Assembly: GCF_003403295.1 (NCBI RefSeq)
Contig: NZ_QUWV01000149.1
Location: forward strand, 1 to 64,000
Reading direction: 5' to 3'
From: Komagataeibacter melaceti
Lineage (GTDB): Bacteria > Pseudomonadota > Alphaproteobacteria > Acetobacterales > Acetobacteraceae
DNA: 64,000 bases
The position numbers and the translations under genes are program-made. Of the stretch, positions 42,527-51,704 are shown piece by piece (within the stretch, counting starts at the first letter, position 1; every line of letters starts with the position of its first letter). The notes beneath the pieces were generated by a model. That model saw only the letters and a list, made by a program, of their open reading frames with translations, did not search any database and had not been told where the DNA came from.

Positions 42527-44128
42527 GTGAACGCTGCCCCCTCACCCGCCGCCCCTTCCTACATTCCCCCGTTTGGCGTGCGTACGGTCGTGGGGTGCCT
42601 GGGGGTGCTGCTGGCCGTGCATGTTGCCGGGTTTAATGAACATATAACGGAAATCGGCCTGCCCGATATCCGTGGCGCGATGCATATCGGTCACGATGAG
42701 GGGACGTGGTTCACCTCCATCTATGAAATGTTCAACATCGCGGCCATGGCGTTCACGCCGTGGTTCTATGTCACGTTCTCCATCTACCGTTTTTCCCTGT
42801 TCATGACGGCTCTGCTGGGGCTGCTGGCCATTCCCGCACCCTACATGCCCGACATGACCACGCTGTGCATCCTGCGCGGGGCGCAGGGGCTGGCGGCGGG
42901 GTGCCTACCGCCCATCCTCATGACCGTCATGCTCAAATACCTGCCTGCCCCCATCCGGGTGTTCGGCATTGGCGGGTATGCCATGAGCGCTACCTTCGGC
43001 CCCAACCTTGGCGGCCCGCTCGAGGCCATGTGGTTCGAGGGTGTCGGCTGGCAGTGGCTGTACTGGGAGACGCTGCCGCTATGCGCCATCGCCGCCGGCA
43101 TGATCGCGTGGGGCCTGCCGCGTGATCCCTCGCACTGGGGGCGATTCCGCAACTTCAACTGGCGCGGCTTCGTGCTGGGTGCGCCCGCCATCATGTGCGT
43201 GGTTACGGTGCTGTACCAGGGCGACCGGCTGGACTGGTTCCGCTCGCCGCTCATCACGCACCTGACGTGCTGGGGGCTGGCGCTGTTCATCGCCTTCCTT
43301 GTGCATGAATGGTTCCATCACAGCCCGTTCTTCCGCATCCAGTTCTGGGGCAACCGCAATATCGCGATGTCCCTGCTGACGCTGATCGCCTCGCTCATGA
43401 TCTGTGCGCTCATGACCGAGATCCCGTTCACCTACCTGGCCGAGATACGGGGCTACAGGCCCGTGCAGGCGGCCCCCATCGCGCTGGTGGTCGCGCTGCC
43501 GCAGCTTGTGCTGCTGCCGCTTACGGCGGCCCTGTGCAACATCCGCGCGGTGGACTGCCGGTACGTGCTGGCCATCGGGCTTGCCTGCCTTGGGGGGGCG
43601 GCATGGCTGGGTACGTGGCTGACGCCGGACTGGGTGCGCGACAACTTCCTCATCATCCAGATCCTGCAGGTCTTCGGCCAGCCGATGGTGGTCATCCCGA
43701 CCCTGATGCTGGCAGCACTGGCGCTGGGCCCGGCCGATGGCCCGCTGATCTCGGGCATGGTGAACATGCTCAAGGGCATGGCCAACGCCATTGCCACCGC
43801 CCTGTTCGAGATCATGCTGCGCAGGCGCGAGCAGTACCATTCCGCCATGCTGCTGGACATGCACGGCACCCACGGCACGGCGCTGGATGGCATGGGTGAT
43901 CCCATTGGCGCGCAGATTGGCGCGACATCGCCCGACAGCGGGCACATCGCGCGCAATGCGCTGCAGATTTTCCATACCTACGTGCATGAACAGTCCACCG
44001 TTCTGGCGCTGGCGGACATCTACCTTGTGGTGGTGTGGATCTGCGCCTTTTTCCTTGTCCTGACAGCCATCCTGCCCGGACGCATCTATCCCCCGCGCGC
44101 GCCGGTCCCGGCGCCCGCCGCGCACTGA
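42527..44128 (+). CDS. MFS drug/acid efflux pump, EmrB/DHA2 type (14-span)
   Basis: 533 aa, about 14 membrane segments. The DHA2 family layout is seen, with LPDIRGAMHIGHDEGTWFTSIYEMFNIA in the first helices and RGAQGLAAGCLPPILMTVML later. The GTG at 42527 is the only sensible start; the ribosome site is poor. It begins an operon with an EmrA-like adaptor (20-nt gap) and a NodT-like outer membrane channel, so a three-part pump across both membranes. Substrate unknown; LysR-linked pumps of this form often export aromatic acids or drugs. Confidence 0.85.
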   Translation: MNAAPSPAAPSYIPPFGVRTVVGCLGVLLAVHVAGFNEHITEIGLPDIRGAMHIGHDEGTWFTSIYEMFNIAAMAFTPWFYVTFSIYRFSLFMTALLGLLAIPAPYMPDMTTLCILRGAQGLAAGCLPPILMTVMLKYLPAPIRVFGIGGYAMSATFGPNLGGPLEAMWFEGVGWQWLYWETLPLCAIAAGMIAWGLPRDPSHWGRFRNFNWRGFVLGAPAIMCVVTVLYQGDRLDWFRSPLITHLTCWGLALFIAFLVHEWFHHSPFFRIQFWGNRNIAMSLLTLIASLMICALMTEIPFTYLAEIRGYRPVQAAPIALVVALPQLVLLPLTAALCNIRAVDCRYVLAIGLACLGGAAWLGTWLTPDWVRDNFLIIQILQVFGQPMVVIPTLMLAALALGPADGPLISGMVNMLKGMANAIATALFEIMLRRREQYHSAMLLDMHGTHGTALDGMGDPIGAQIGATSPDSGHIARNALQIFHTYVHEQSTVLALADIYLVVVWICAFFLVLTAILPGRIYPPRAPVPAPAAH

Positions 44129-44147
44129 ACCGATCGGGTCCAAAACC

Positions 44148-45224
44148 ATGCCCCACAAGAAGCCCCTCATACTGGCTGGCGGTACCGTTGTGCTGCTGGT
44201 CGCCGCCGCATGGACCGCCGACCGCCTCATATCGGGCAACGGCACCGATGAATATACCAACGACGCCTACGTCACCGCCGATTTCACCACCGTCGCCCCC
44301 AAGGTGCCCGGCCGTATCGACCGCGTGATCGCGCAGGATAACGAAGCCGTCCACCCCGGCGAGGAACTGGCCCATATCGAGGATGACGACTACCGCGCCG
44401 CCCTTGAGACCGCCCACGGCGCGGCGGTGGCGGCACAGGGTGATGTCACGAACCTTGAGGCCGAGCTTGTCCGACAGGTCGCGCTGATCGCACAGGCCCG
44501 CGCCACCGTGGCGGCAGACCAGGCGCAGCTTGTCTTTGCCCGGCAGAACGCCCGGCGCTACCGCAACCTGTCGGCCGATGGCTCGGGCACGCTGGAGCAG
44601 AATCAGGACAGCGCCGCCCGCCTGGCGGAAGCGCAGGCCCGCCTTGACCGTGACAACGCCGCCGTCGATGCCGAAACCGACCAGATGGACGTGCTGCGCG
44701 CCCGCCTGCTGCATGCCCGTGGCGCGCTGGAACAGGCGCGCGGGCAGGAACATCAGGCGGCCCTGAACCTGTCCTACTGCACCATTCCCGCCCCGGTTGA
44801 GGGCGTGGTGGGCGAACGTGGCGTGCGTGTGGGGGCATATGTGCATGCGGGCACCGCGCTGCTGGCGGTGGTGCCCACGCAGGCGGCCTATGTGCTGGCC
44901 AATTTTCAGGAAACGCAGCTTACCCATGTGCGCACCGGCCAGCGCGCGACCATATGGGTCGATACCTTTCCCGGCCACCCGCTGCACGCCCATGTGGACA
45001 GCCTTGCCCCGGCCACCGGCGTCGCCTTCGCCCCGATCCAGCCCGACAACGCCACCGGCAACTTTACCAAGGTGGTGCAGCGCATCCCGGTCAAGCTGGT
45101 GTTCGACCCCGGGCAGAAACTGGCCGCCCTTGTCCGTGTCGGCATGTCGGTCGAGGCACGGATAGACACCCTGACCCCGCCCGATGGCCCCCACGCGACG
45201 GAGGCCCGGTATGCCTGGCAGTAA
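44148..45224 (+). CDS. HlyD/EmrA-family membrane fusion protein
   Basis: 358 aa. One N-terminal membrane helix (LAGGTVVLLVAAAWTADRL), then a lipoyl-like half (TNDAYVTADFTTVAPKVPGRIDRV), a coiled-coil hairpin (about 85-200, rich in Ala/Gln/Asp), and a beta-barrel with the second lipoyl half (YCTIPAPVEGVVGERGVRVGAYV). It links the MFS pump to the outer membrane channel. The downstream gene starts inside its end (13-nt overlap). Confidence 0.9.
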   Translation: MPHKKPLILAGGTVVLLVAAAWTADRLISGNGTDEYTNDAYVTADFTTVAPKVPGRIDRVIAQDNEAVHPGEELAHIEDDDYRAALETAHGAAVAAQGDVTNLEAELVRQVALIAQARATVAADQAQLVFARQNARRYRNLSADGSGTLEQNQDSAARLAEAQARLDRDNAAVDAETDQMDVLRARLLHARGALEQARGQEHQAALNLSYCTIPAPVEGVVGERGVRVGAYVHAGTALLAVVPTQAAYVLANFQETQLTHVRTGQRATIWVDTFPGHPLHAHVDSLAPATGVAFAPIQPDNATGNFTKVVQRIPVKLVFDPGQKLAALVRVGMSVEARIDTLTPPDGPHATEARYAWQ

Positions 45225-46770
45225 CCCCCCGGCGCGCGGCGGCCTGCGCGCGCTGCTCTGTCTGGGCATGGTGGCGGGGCTGGCCACCACCGGCTGCACG
45301 GTCGGCCCGACCTATCACCGCAAGCCCCAGCCCGCCCCCGCCGCGTGGCATGACAGCCTGCCGCCCGCCAGCGCCCATGTGGTGGACACCACCATCAGCG
45401 CCGAATGGTGGACCATTTTCAACGATCCCACGCTGACCGCGCTGGAAGCCGAGGTCGCGCGTGACAACCTGGACCTGAAGGCGGCTTCGTGGCGGTTCGC
45501 GCAGAGCATGGCCGAACGGCGCATTGCCAGTTCCGCGCAGTTCCCCCATGCCGAGGCCAATGCCTCCTACGCCCGTGAACGCGCCAGCACCAACGGCATA
45601 CTGGGCCTGCTGGGCACCATGGAATCGCGTGAGGCGGGCACCGTCGCCAGCGGCACGCAGGGCTTCGGGCCGACCGCCCTGCCCGGCTCGGTGGGCAACC
45701 CGTCATTCAACCTGCCGCAATATGGCATGAACGCCTCGTGGGAAGTGGACCTGTGGGGCCATGTGCGCCGGCAGGTGGAAGCCGCCACCGCCGCCATGCG
45801 CGCCACCGAGGACATGCGGCGCGGGCTGCTTGTCTCGCTCATGGCCGAAGCCGCGCAGGATTACCTTGACCTGCGCGGGGTGCAGGCGCGCATCGTCATC
45901 GTGCAGCGCAATATCGAACTGGCCGCCCACACCCTGCGCCTGACCACGCGCAGGCTGGAGGAAGGGGCCGCGACCCGCATGGACGTGGCCGATGCCTCCG
46001 GCCAGTACGAGGAATTCCGCTCCCGCCTGCCGGTGTTGCAGGATCAGGAAACGCACCTGATAAACGCGCTGAGCTTTCTGGTCGCGCGTGAGCCGGGGGC
46101 GCTGAAACAGGCGCTGGGTCAGGGCACGGACGTGCCGCCGGTGCCTGACGAGATTCCTGCGGGCCTGCCCTCCGCCCTGGCCGAGCGCAGGCCGGACATC
46201 CGCATGGCGGAAGAACGGCTGCACGCCGCCACCGCCAGCATTGGCGTGGCCATTGCCGATTTCTTCCCGCGCGTGACGCTGTCGGGCAGTCTGGACGTGC
46301 AGGCCCTTCAGTTCAGCGGGCTGGGAAGCTGGGCCTCGCGCCAGTACGGCTTTGGCCCGACCGCCACCTTCCCCATATTCGAGGGTGGTCGCCTGACCGG
46401 CCAGCTCCGCCTGCGCAAGGCACAGCAGAAGGAAGCCGCCATCGCCCTGCAACGCACGGTGCTCAAGGCATGGCAGGAAATTGACGATGCAATGGCCGAT
46501 CTCTCATCGGCCCAGAACCAGCGCGACCGGCTGGCCGCCGCCGTGGCGCAGAACCAGCTTGCCGTCACCACCGCCCAGCGCCAGTACACCGAAGGCTCGG
46601 CCGCCTTCCTCAACGTGCTGGAAATGCAGGACCGGCTGCTTGATACCCAGTCCCGCCTGATCGTGGCCAACGTGGCGGTCTCCACCGCCGTAACCCACCT
46701 GTACCGCGCACTTGGCGGCGGGTGGGAAAGCCGCTACCCCCTGCCGCCCGCGCGTAAGAAAAAGCACTGA
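45211..46770 (+). CDS. Outer membrane efflux lipoprotein, NodT/TolC family
   Basis: 519 aa. Signal peptide with lipobox LATTGC (Cys29), then two OEP repeats forming the TolC-like barrel and tunnel (NLDLKAASWRFAQSMAERRIASSAQFPHAEANASY; LAERRPDIRMAEERLHAATASIGVAIADFFPRVTLSGSL). Start at 45211 is chosen for GGAGG 6 nt upstream; 45184 lies within the adaptor gene and lacks a ribosome site. Completes the tripartite efflux operon. Confidence 0.9.
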   Translation: MPGSNPPARGGLRALLCLGMVAGLATTGCTVGPTYHRKPQPAPAAWHDSLPPASAHVVDTTISAEWWTIFNDPTLTALEAEVARDNLDLKAASWRFAQSMAERRIASSAQFPHAEANASYARERASTNGILGLLGTMESREAGTVASGTQGFGPTALPGSVGNPSFNLPQYGMNASWEVDLWGHVRRQVEAATAAMRATEDMRRGLLVSLMAEAAQDYLDLRGVQARIVIVQRNIELAAHTLRLTTRRLEEGAATRMDVADASGQYEEFRSRLPVLQDQETHLINALSFLVAREPGALKQALGQGTDVPPVPDEIPAGLPSALAERRPDIRMAEERLHAATASIGVAIADFFPRVTLSGSLDVQALQFSGLGSWASRQYGFGPTATFPIFEGGRLTGQLRLRKAQQKEAAIALQRTVLKAWQEIDDAMADLSSAQNQRDRLAAAVAQNQLAVTTAQRQYTEGSAAFLNVLEMQDRLLDTQSRLIVANVAVSTAVTHLYRALGGGWESRYPLPPARKKKH

Positions 46771-46784
46771 CCACACGGGGCGGG

Positions 46785-48854
46785 TCATTCCACGCCCGCC
46801 TCCATCGCCGCGAGGCAGGCGGTCACGGTGCGGCTGATCCCGTCCAGACAGGCCAGCACATCAAGCAGCCTGCCATTGCCGGGGTCGGCCCGCTCCATCC
46901 GCGCCACCCGCCCGCGCGCGACCCGCACCACGGCCACACCGCGCGGACTTACGGGCCGGTAGCGCACCAGCAGCCGCAATAGCGTGGTGATGACATCGGC
47001 CACCGCATCGCGCCGCTGCCGCTTGAGTTCACGCAGCAGCAAGATGTCCAGCCCCACGGCGGAGAACAGCAGCATGAGCCGGATGCCCCGCCCCGCCGCC
47101 GCGTCATGTTCCTGCGCGGCATGGCGCACCATGCGCCCGATCCGGTCAAGGCTGGTCCCGATCCACCATTGCGGCGTGGGCGAAAGCGGGACAAGGCACA
47201 GCCGCCGCAGCTCACCACGGATGTAAGCCCCGAAACGCTGGCGCTCATCACGCGCGCGAAACGGCAGGACAAGCCGGAACACCAGCACGCTCAGCCCCAC
47301 GGCCAGCACGGTATGCAGGGCGTTGTTGAAGAAGGCGACCTCATCCACCCGGCTCTGGTTGCCGGGCATGAGCAGGTTGGGCATGAGCAGCCCGTAGGCC
47401 GCCGCAGCCCCCGCCGTGCCCCGGCTGCACTTGGCCAGCCCGCCCACGAACAGGAACAGGCCAAGGGCGAAGGCGAATTCCTCATAATCACTCAGGTAGG
47501 GCACGATCAGCAGGTCAAGGCAGCCCGCCGCCACGGCGGACCACACCGCACCGGACAGGAAGCGGATCGTGCCCACGACCGGGTTCTCCCGCGTGGCGAA
47601 CAGCCCGCACACAAGGGTTGTGATGGCGATGAACCCCATCCCGCCCGGCCATGCCGTCACCTCGTACACCAAAGCCGCCAGCATGATCGCGGCCGCCCCG
47701 CGCAGGCCGTTGTAAAGTGCCAGCCGCAGGTCACGGTGCCCACCCAGATGGAAATGGAAACGGTCATGCGGCGGCGGCTGGAAAATGGCATCGCAATGCT
47801 CCAGCGCGCTCAGCATGTCCGCCATGGTGGCGGCAAGGACGCCGTGGGTGATGCGCGCCATCTCCTGCGTGCCGCGGGCCGCGCGCTGGCCGAACAGCAC
47901 ATGCAGGTGTGCAACCTGCGCGCGCAGCTCCGCCAGTGCGTCACCCTTCAGCCGGATGGCGGAAAGCCGCGCGCACAGGTGCAGAAGCTGGCCCCGCGTA
48001 TCGGCAAACGCGCCATCGCCCGCCAGCAGCGCCCGCTCCGCCCCGCCGGACAGCCCGACAAGGCGGGTGACAAGGATGGAGACCTCCGCCAGCACCGCGC
48101 GGGCATGATCCCCCGCCCGCGCCTGCCGCCCCATTTCAATGGCCAGGAATTCCAGCCCCTGATGGACCGAGACGATCATGTGCGAGAACTCACCGGCATG
48201 AACCAGCGCATCACGTTCATGCAGCACGATCTCGCGCAACAGACCGCCAAGCTGGTGCAGCACGTCCTCCATCCGCGCCACTAGCATGCCGCGTGCGCGC
48301 GCGGACAGGTTGAGCGTGAACACCATGGCCATACCTGCCTCACACACCACGCCCAGCACGATATAGGTCGCGCGCGAGATCGCGATGAAAAAGACATTAT
48401 CCGGCTGCGAGGCCGCCGCGACCGCAATGATCGAACACGTATAGCCCGACAGCACGAACGCATAGGAACGGAAGTTGAGGCTGAACGTGGCAAGGAAGCT
48501 GCACAGCCCGATCCACATGGCCACGGCTGGAAAGAACAGCCACGACTGCTGCGGAAAGGCGGCGATGAACACGACCGCCGCGACCGCGCCAACCAGCGTG
48601 CCCACAATGCGCCACCGCGCCTTGGACATGCTTTCCCCACGGCGGAGCTGCGCAACGGACCACACGGTGGCCACCGCCCATTGCGGGCTGTCCAGTTCCA
48701 TCCATAATGCAATGGCCAGCGCAACCAGCGATGCCACGGTGTTGCGGGCTGCGAAACCCACCGCCTGCGGGGTGGGGCAGAACAGCCAGCGCAGCATCCG
48801 CGCATCCACGGGCCAGCGCGTCATGACCACGCGCCCGTAGCGCGATATATCCAT
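46785..48854 (-). CDS. FUSC-family transporter (aromatic acid exporter-like)
   Basis: 689 aa. Two sets of about five to six membrane helices (residues ~30-180 and ~370-510) separated and followed by cytoplasmic domains, the YccS/AaeB plan. Blocks include VASLVALAIALWMELDSPQWAVATVW and RARGMLVARMEDVLHQLGGLLREIV. AaeB-type proteins export aromatic carboxylic acids. It is convergent with the NodT gene 14 nt away, on its own transcript, and may be part of the same detoxification theme. An alternative Met at residue 11 is possible as start. Confidence 0.85.
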   Translation of the reverse strand: MDISRYGRVVMTRWPVDARMLRWLFCPTPQAVGFAARNTVASLVALAIALWMELDSPQWAVATVWSVAQLRRGESMSKARWRIVGTLVGAVAAVVFIAAFPQQSWLFFPAVAMWIGLCSFLATFSLNFRSYAFVLSGYTCSIIAVAAASQPDNVFFIAISRATYIVLGVVCEAGMAMVFTLNLSARARGMLVARMEDVLHQLGGLLREIVLHERDALVHAGEFSHMIVSVHQGLEFLAIEMGRQARAGDHARAVLAEVSILVTRLVGLSGGAERALLAGDGAFADTRGQLLHLCARLSAIRLKGDALAELRAQVAHLHVLFGQRAARGTQEMARITHGVLAATMADMLSALEHCDAIFQPPPHDRFHFHLGGHRDLRLALYNGLRGAAAIMLAALVYEVTAWPGGMGFIAITTLVCGLFATRENPVVGTIRFLSGAVWSAVAAGCLDLLIVPYLSDYEEFAFALGLFLFVGGLAKCSRGTAGAAAAYGLLMPNLLMPGNQSRVDEVAFFNNALHTVLAVGLSVLVFRLVLPFRARDERQRFGAYIRGELRRLCLVPLSPTPQWWIGTSLDRIGRMVRHAAQEHDAAAGRGIRLMLLFSAVGLDILLLRELKRQRRDAVADVITTLLRLLVRYRPVSPRGVAVVRVARGRVARMERADPGNGRLLDVLACLDGISRTVTACLAAMEAGVE

Positions 48855-48942
48855 ATATTCCTGCCCGTCACGGGTTGGCGGACACGTTTTCCATCCCCCC
48901 CGGCGCGGCTTTCCGCCCCGTCCGGGTTATATTGTGGCCCGG

Positions 48943-50667
48943 TTATTTCCGGGTTGTTTCCGCCTTCTCGTACGGGCGGTAACGCGCGGTCCACACCGCG
49001 GCTTTCAGTGCGGCTTCCACCGCGTCGGGTGCGGCCTGCGGGGCCACGCCTTCCGCCTGCCCCTGCGCAATGACGGCGCGCGCCACGGCCATGGCCACAA
49101 GGCGCAGGTCGGACACGGGCGGCAGCAGCGGCGCGGGATGGGCATCATCATGTCCCGCCGCGGGCGAGAGGCCCGCCAGCGCATGGGCGGCGGCCAGCAG
49201 CATGCCATCGGTCATGCGCGTGATGCCGCCGACCACCACCGCCAGCCCCACACCGGGAAAGACGTAGGAATTGTTGATCTGGTCCACCGGGCGGCTGGTA
49301 CCCGCGTAGCTGACCGGGGCGAACGGCCCGCCGGTGCCGATCAGGGCGCGGCCTTGGGTCCATTCCAGCAGGTCCTGCGGCATGGCCTCGATATTGGCGG
49401 TGGGATTGGACAGGGCGAATATGACCGGGCGGGCCGACTGTGCCGCCATGGGGGCCACGATGTCATGGGTAAAGGCCCCGCCCTGCCCCGATGTGCCGAT
49501 CAGCGTGGTGGGGCGGACATTCGCCATCACCTCGGCCAGTGTTACATGTGCCGGGTCGGCCACCTTCCAGCCCGACGCCACATCGGCAGGCTGGGCGAAG
49601 GGGCGCTGGCCATCCGTCATGCCCGCCATGCCCTCACGCACAAGGCCGTCAATATCAATCATGAAGAACCGGCGGCGCGCGTCCTCCGCCGTCATGCCCT
49701 CGGCCACCATCATCTGCGCCAGCAGGTCGGCAATGCCGCAACCCGCCCCGCCCGCGCCAAAAATGACGATCCGCTGTGCGGCCAGCGGTGCCGCCCCCGC
49801 CCTGATCGCCGCCAGCAGCGCGCCCGTCGTGACGGCGGCGGTGCCCTGTATGTCATCGTTATAGGTGCACATGCGCGTACGGTAGCGGCCCAGTATGCGC
49901 AGCGCGTCGGTGCCGGACAGGTCCTCCCAGTGCAGGGCGACATTGGGCCAGCGCGCATCCACGGCGGCGACGAATTCGGCAATGAACGCATCATAATCCG
50001 CGCCACGCACGCGCGCATGCCGCCAGCCGATATATTCCGGGTCTTCCAGCAGGGCGGTATTGTCCGTGCCCACATCCAGCAGGATGGGCAGCGCACGCGC
50101 CGGGTCCAGCCCGCCGCATGCGGTATAGAGCGAGAGCTTGCCAATGGGGATGCCCATGCCGTTCGCCCCCTGGTCCCCGATGCCAAGGATGCTGCCGCCA
50201 TCACTGGCCACGATCACGCGCACGTTGTCCCACCGGGGATGGGACAGGATTTCCGCAATGCGCCCCCTGTCCGCATAGCTCAGGAACAGGCCGCGCGGGC
50301 GGGTCCAGATATGGCTGAACTCACGGCAGGCCCGGCCGATCGCGGGGGTGTAGATGATGGGCAGCCATGCTTCCAGCGCCTGATCGATGATCGCGTAGAA
50401 AAGCGTTTCATTCCTGTCCTGGATTTCGCGCAGCGCAATATGGCGCGCAAAATTGTCCGGCAGGGCGGCCAGCCTTGCGCGGGCGAGGTCAACCTGTTCC
50501 TCCAGCGTGGCGACACGGGCGGGCAGCAGGCCATGCAGCCCGAACAGGTCGCGTTCGCGCGCATCAAAGGCGTTTCCCTTGTTCAGCACAGGACAGTCCA
50601 GCAATTCCCGGCCCGCCACGGCAATCTGGAGGGAGGTCGTACCAATGGACTGATCTGTATCCGACAT
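48943..50667 (-). CDS. NAD-type malic enzyme
   Basis: 574 aa, the size of E. coli MaeA (SfcA). Blocks: LNKGNAFDARERDLFGLHGLLP, YTPAIGRACREFSHIW, GILGIGDQGANGMGIPIGKLSLYTACGG, EDLSGTDALRIL-GRYR, MCTYNDDIQGTAAVTTGALLAAI and GAGGAGCGIADLL, giving the metal and NAD sites. It decarboxylates malate to pyruvate. The ATG at 50667 is chosen; an open frame reaches 51228 but crosses the divergent LysR gene and is not credible. It is head-to-head with a DmlR-like regulator. Confidence 0.92.
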   Translation of the reverse strand: MSDTDQSIGTTSLQIAVAGRELLDCPVLNKGNAFDARERDLFGLHGLLPARVATLEEQVDLARARLAALPDNFARHIALREIQDRNETLFYAIIDQALEAWLPIIYTPAIGRACREFSHIWTRPRGLFLSYADRGRIAEILSHPRWDNVRVIVASDGGSILGIGDQGANGMGIPIGKLSLYTACGGLDPARALPILLDVGTDNTALLEDPEYIGWRHARVRGADYDAFIAEFVAAVDARWPNVALHWEDLSGTDALRILGRYRTRMCTYNDDIQGTAAVTTGALLAAIRAGAAPLAAQRIVIFGAGGAGCGIADLLAQMMVAEGMTAEDARRRFFMIDIDGLVREGMAGMTDGQRPFAQPADVASGWKVADPAHVTLAEVMANVRPTTLIGTSGQGGAFTHDIVAPMAAQSARPVIFALSNPTANIEAMPQDLLEWTQGRALIGTGGPFAPVSYAGTSRPVDQINNSYVFPGVGLAVVVGGITRMTDGMLLAAAHALAGLSPAAGHDDAHPAPLLPPVSDLRLVAMAVARAVIAQGQAEGVAPQAAPDAVEAALKAAVWTARYRPYEKAETTRK

Positions 50668-50785
50668 AAGAACCCGATATTGAAATAACAGTTGAAGAAC
50701 CCGCAGGATACGGATTCGCACATCTTCGTGTAGGGTATGCGATTGCACGCCAACCGTACGCCACACGCAATCTTGGAATGAGCGC

Positions 50786-51691
50786 ATGCCCGATGAAATC
50801 AGTGACCTGAAGTTTTTCTGCATCCTTGCGGCAGCGGGCAGCATCGCGGGCTGCGCGCGTGCCATGGGCATGTCACCCGCCGCGATGAGCCGGCGGCTCA
50901 GCGCGATGGAGGGGCGCCTTGGCACCCGTCTGGTCACGCGTACGTCGCGCCATTTCGCCCTGACGGCGGAGGGCCTGCGCCTGCATGAAAACGCCGTGCG
51001 CATCATGCAGGAAGTGGAGGAAGCGGAAGCCGAGCTGACAGCGCGCGCGGGTATTCCGCACGGGCTGCTGCGCGTGGGCGTGCCATCGGAAATCGGGCGC
51101 AAGCTGCTGGCCGGTGTCGTGGCGAACTTCGTGGAGCAGTATCCCGAGGTGACCGTGCACCTGACCCTGTCCGATGCCGGGCTGGATGTTATTGATGACG
51201 GGCTGGACATCGCCATCCGCCCCGGCATGCCATCCGATCAGGAGGTCATGACCACCAGCCTGATCAACAGCCGCCGCGTTGTCTGCGCCTCGCCCGATTA
51301 CAGTGCGCGCAAGGGGCTGCCCGCAACGCCGCATGACCTGCTCAAGCATGACTGCATCTGCCTGATCCGGCGGCAGCGCATCTTCAATGAATGGGTCTAT
51401 TCCGATGGCAAGAGCCGCAAGGAGGTCCATGTCACGCCCCGCCTCGCCACATCCAGCAGCGAGGTGGTGCATGACTGGGCGGTAAGTGGCCAGGGCATTG
51501 CGCTGAAAGTGTTGTGGGACATTGCCGATGACCTGAAATGCGGCAGGCTGATCGAATGTCTCAGCGCCTACAGGTGGGAGGACGTGACGCTGTACGCGGT
51601 CTATCCATCACGCGCGCACCTGCCCTCCCGCACGCGGTTCTTCCTTGATTTTGTCCGCCGCGAACTGCGCCAGAACTATTTTGGCGCATGA
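50786..51691 (+). CDS. LysR-family regulator, DmlR-like
   Basis: 301 aa. HTH (DLKFFCILAAAGSIAGCARAMGMSPAAMSRRLSAMEGRLGTRLVTRTSRHFALTAEG) and an effector domain of the CrgA/DmlR group. It is divergent from the malic enzyme gene across 118 nt, the classic LysR-target layout; regulation by malate or a related acid is an inference from that neighbour. No strong ribosome site beyond GGAATGAG 4 nt before the ATG. Its end lies 13 nt from the stop of the convergent amidohydrolase gene. Confidence 0.87.
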   Translation: MPDEISDLKFFCILAAAGSIAGCARAMGMSPAAMSRRLSAMEGRLGTRLVTRTSRHFALTAEGLRLHENAVRIMQEVEEAEAELTARAGIPHGLLRVGVPSEIGRKLLAGVVANFVEQYPEVTVHLTLSDAGLDVIDDGLDIAIRPGMPSDQEVMTTSLINSRRVVCASPDYSARKGLPATPHDLLKHDCICLIRRQRIFNEWVYSDGKSRKEVHVTPRLATSSSEVVHDWAVSGQGIALKVLWDIADDLKCGRLIECLSAYRWEDVTLYAVYPSRAHLPSRTRFFLDFVRRELRQNYFGA

Positions 51692-51704
51692 TCGCGGCGG
51701 TCAT

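Noticed and set aside
43812-45299. Minus-strand frame opposite the efflux operon
   Set aside because: Covers the confident MFS and EmrA genes; no domain pattern.
48934-50688. Plus-strand frame of 584 codons opposite the malic enzyme
   Set aside because: Arg/His/Gly-rich antisense product, no start signal, and the malic enzyme is certain.
50668-51228. Extension of the malic enzyme frame by 187 residues upstream
   Set aside because: It runs through the divergent LysR gene at 50786-51691; malic enzymes of this type are about 560-570 aa and the ATG at 50667 gives 574.
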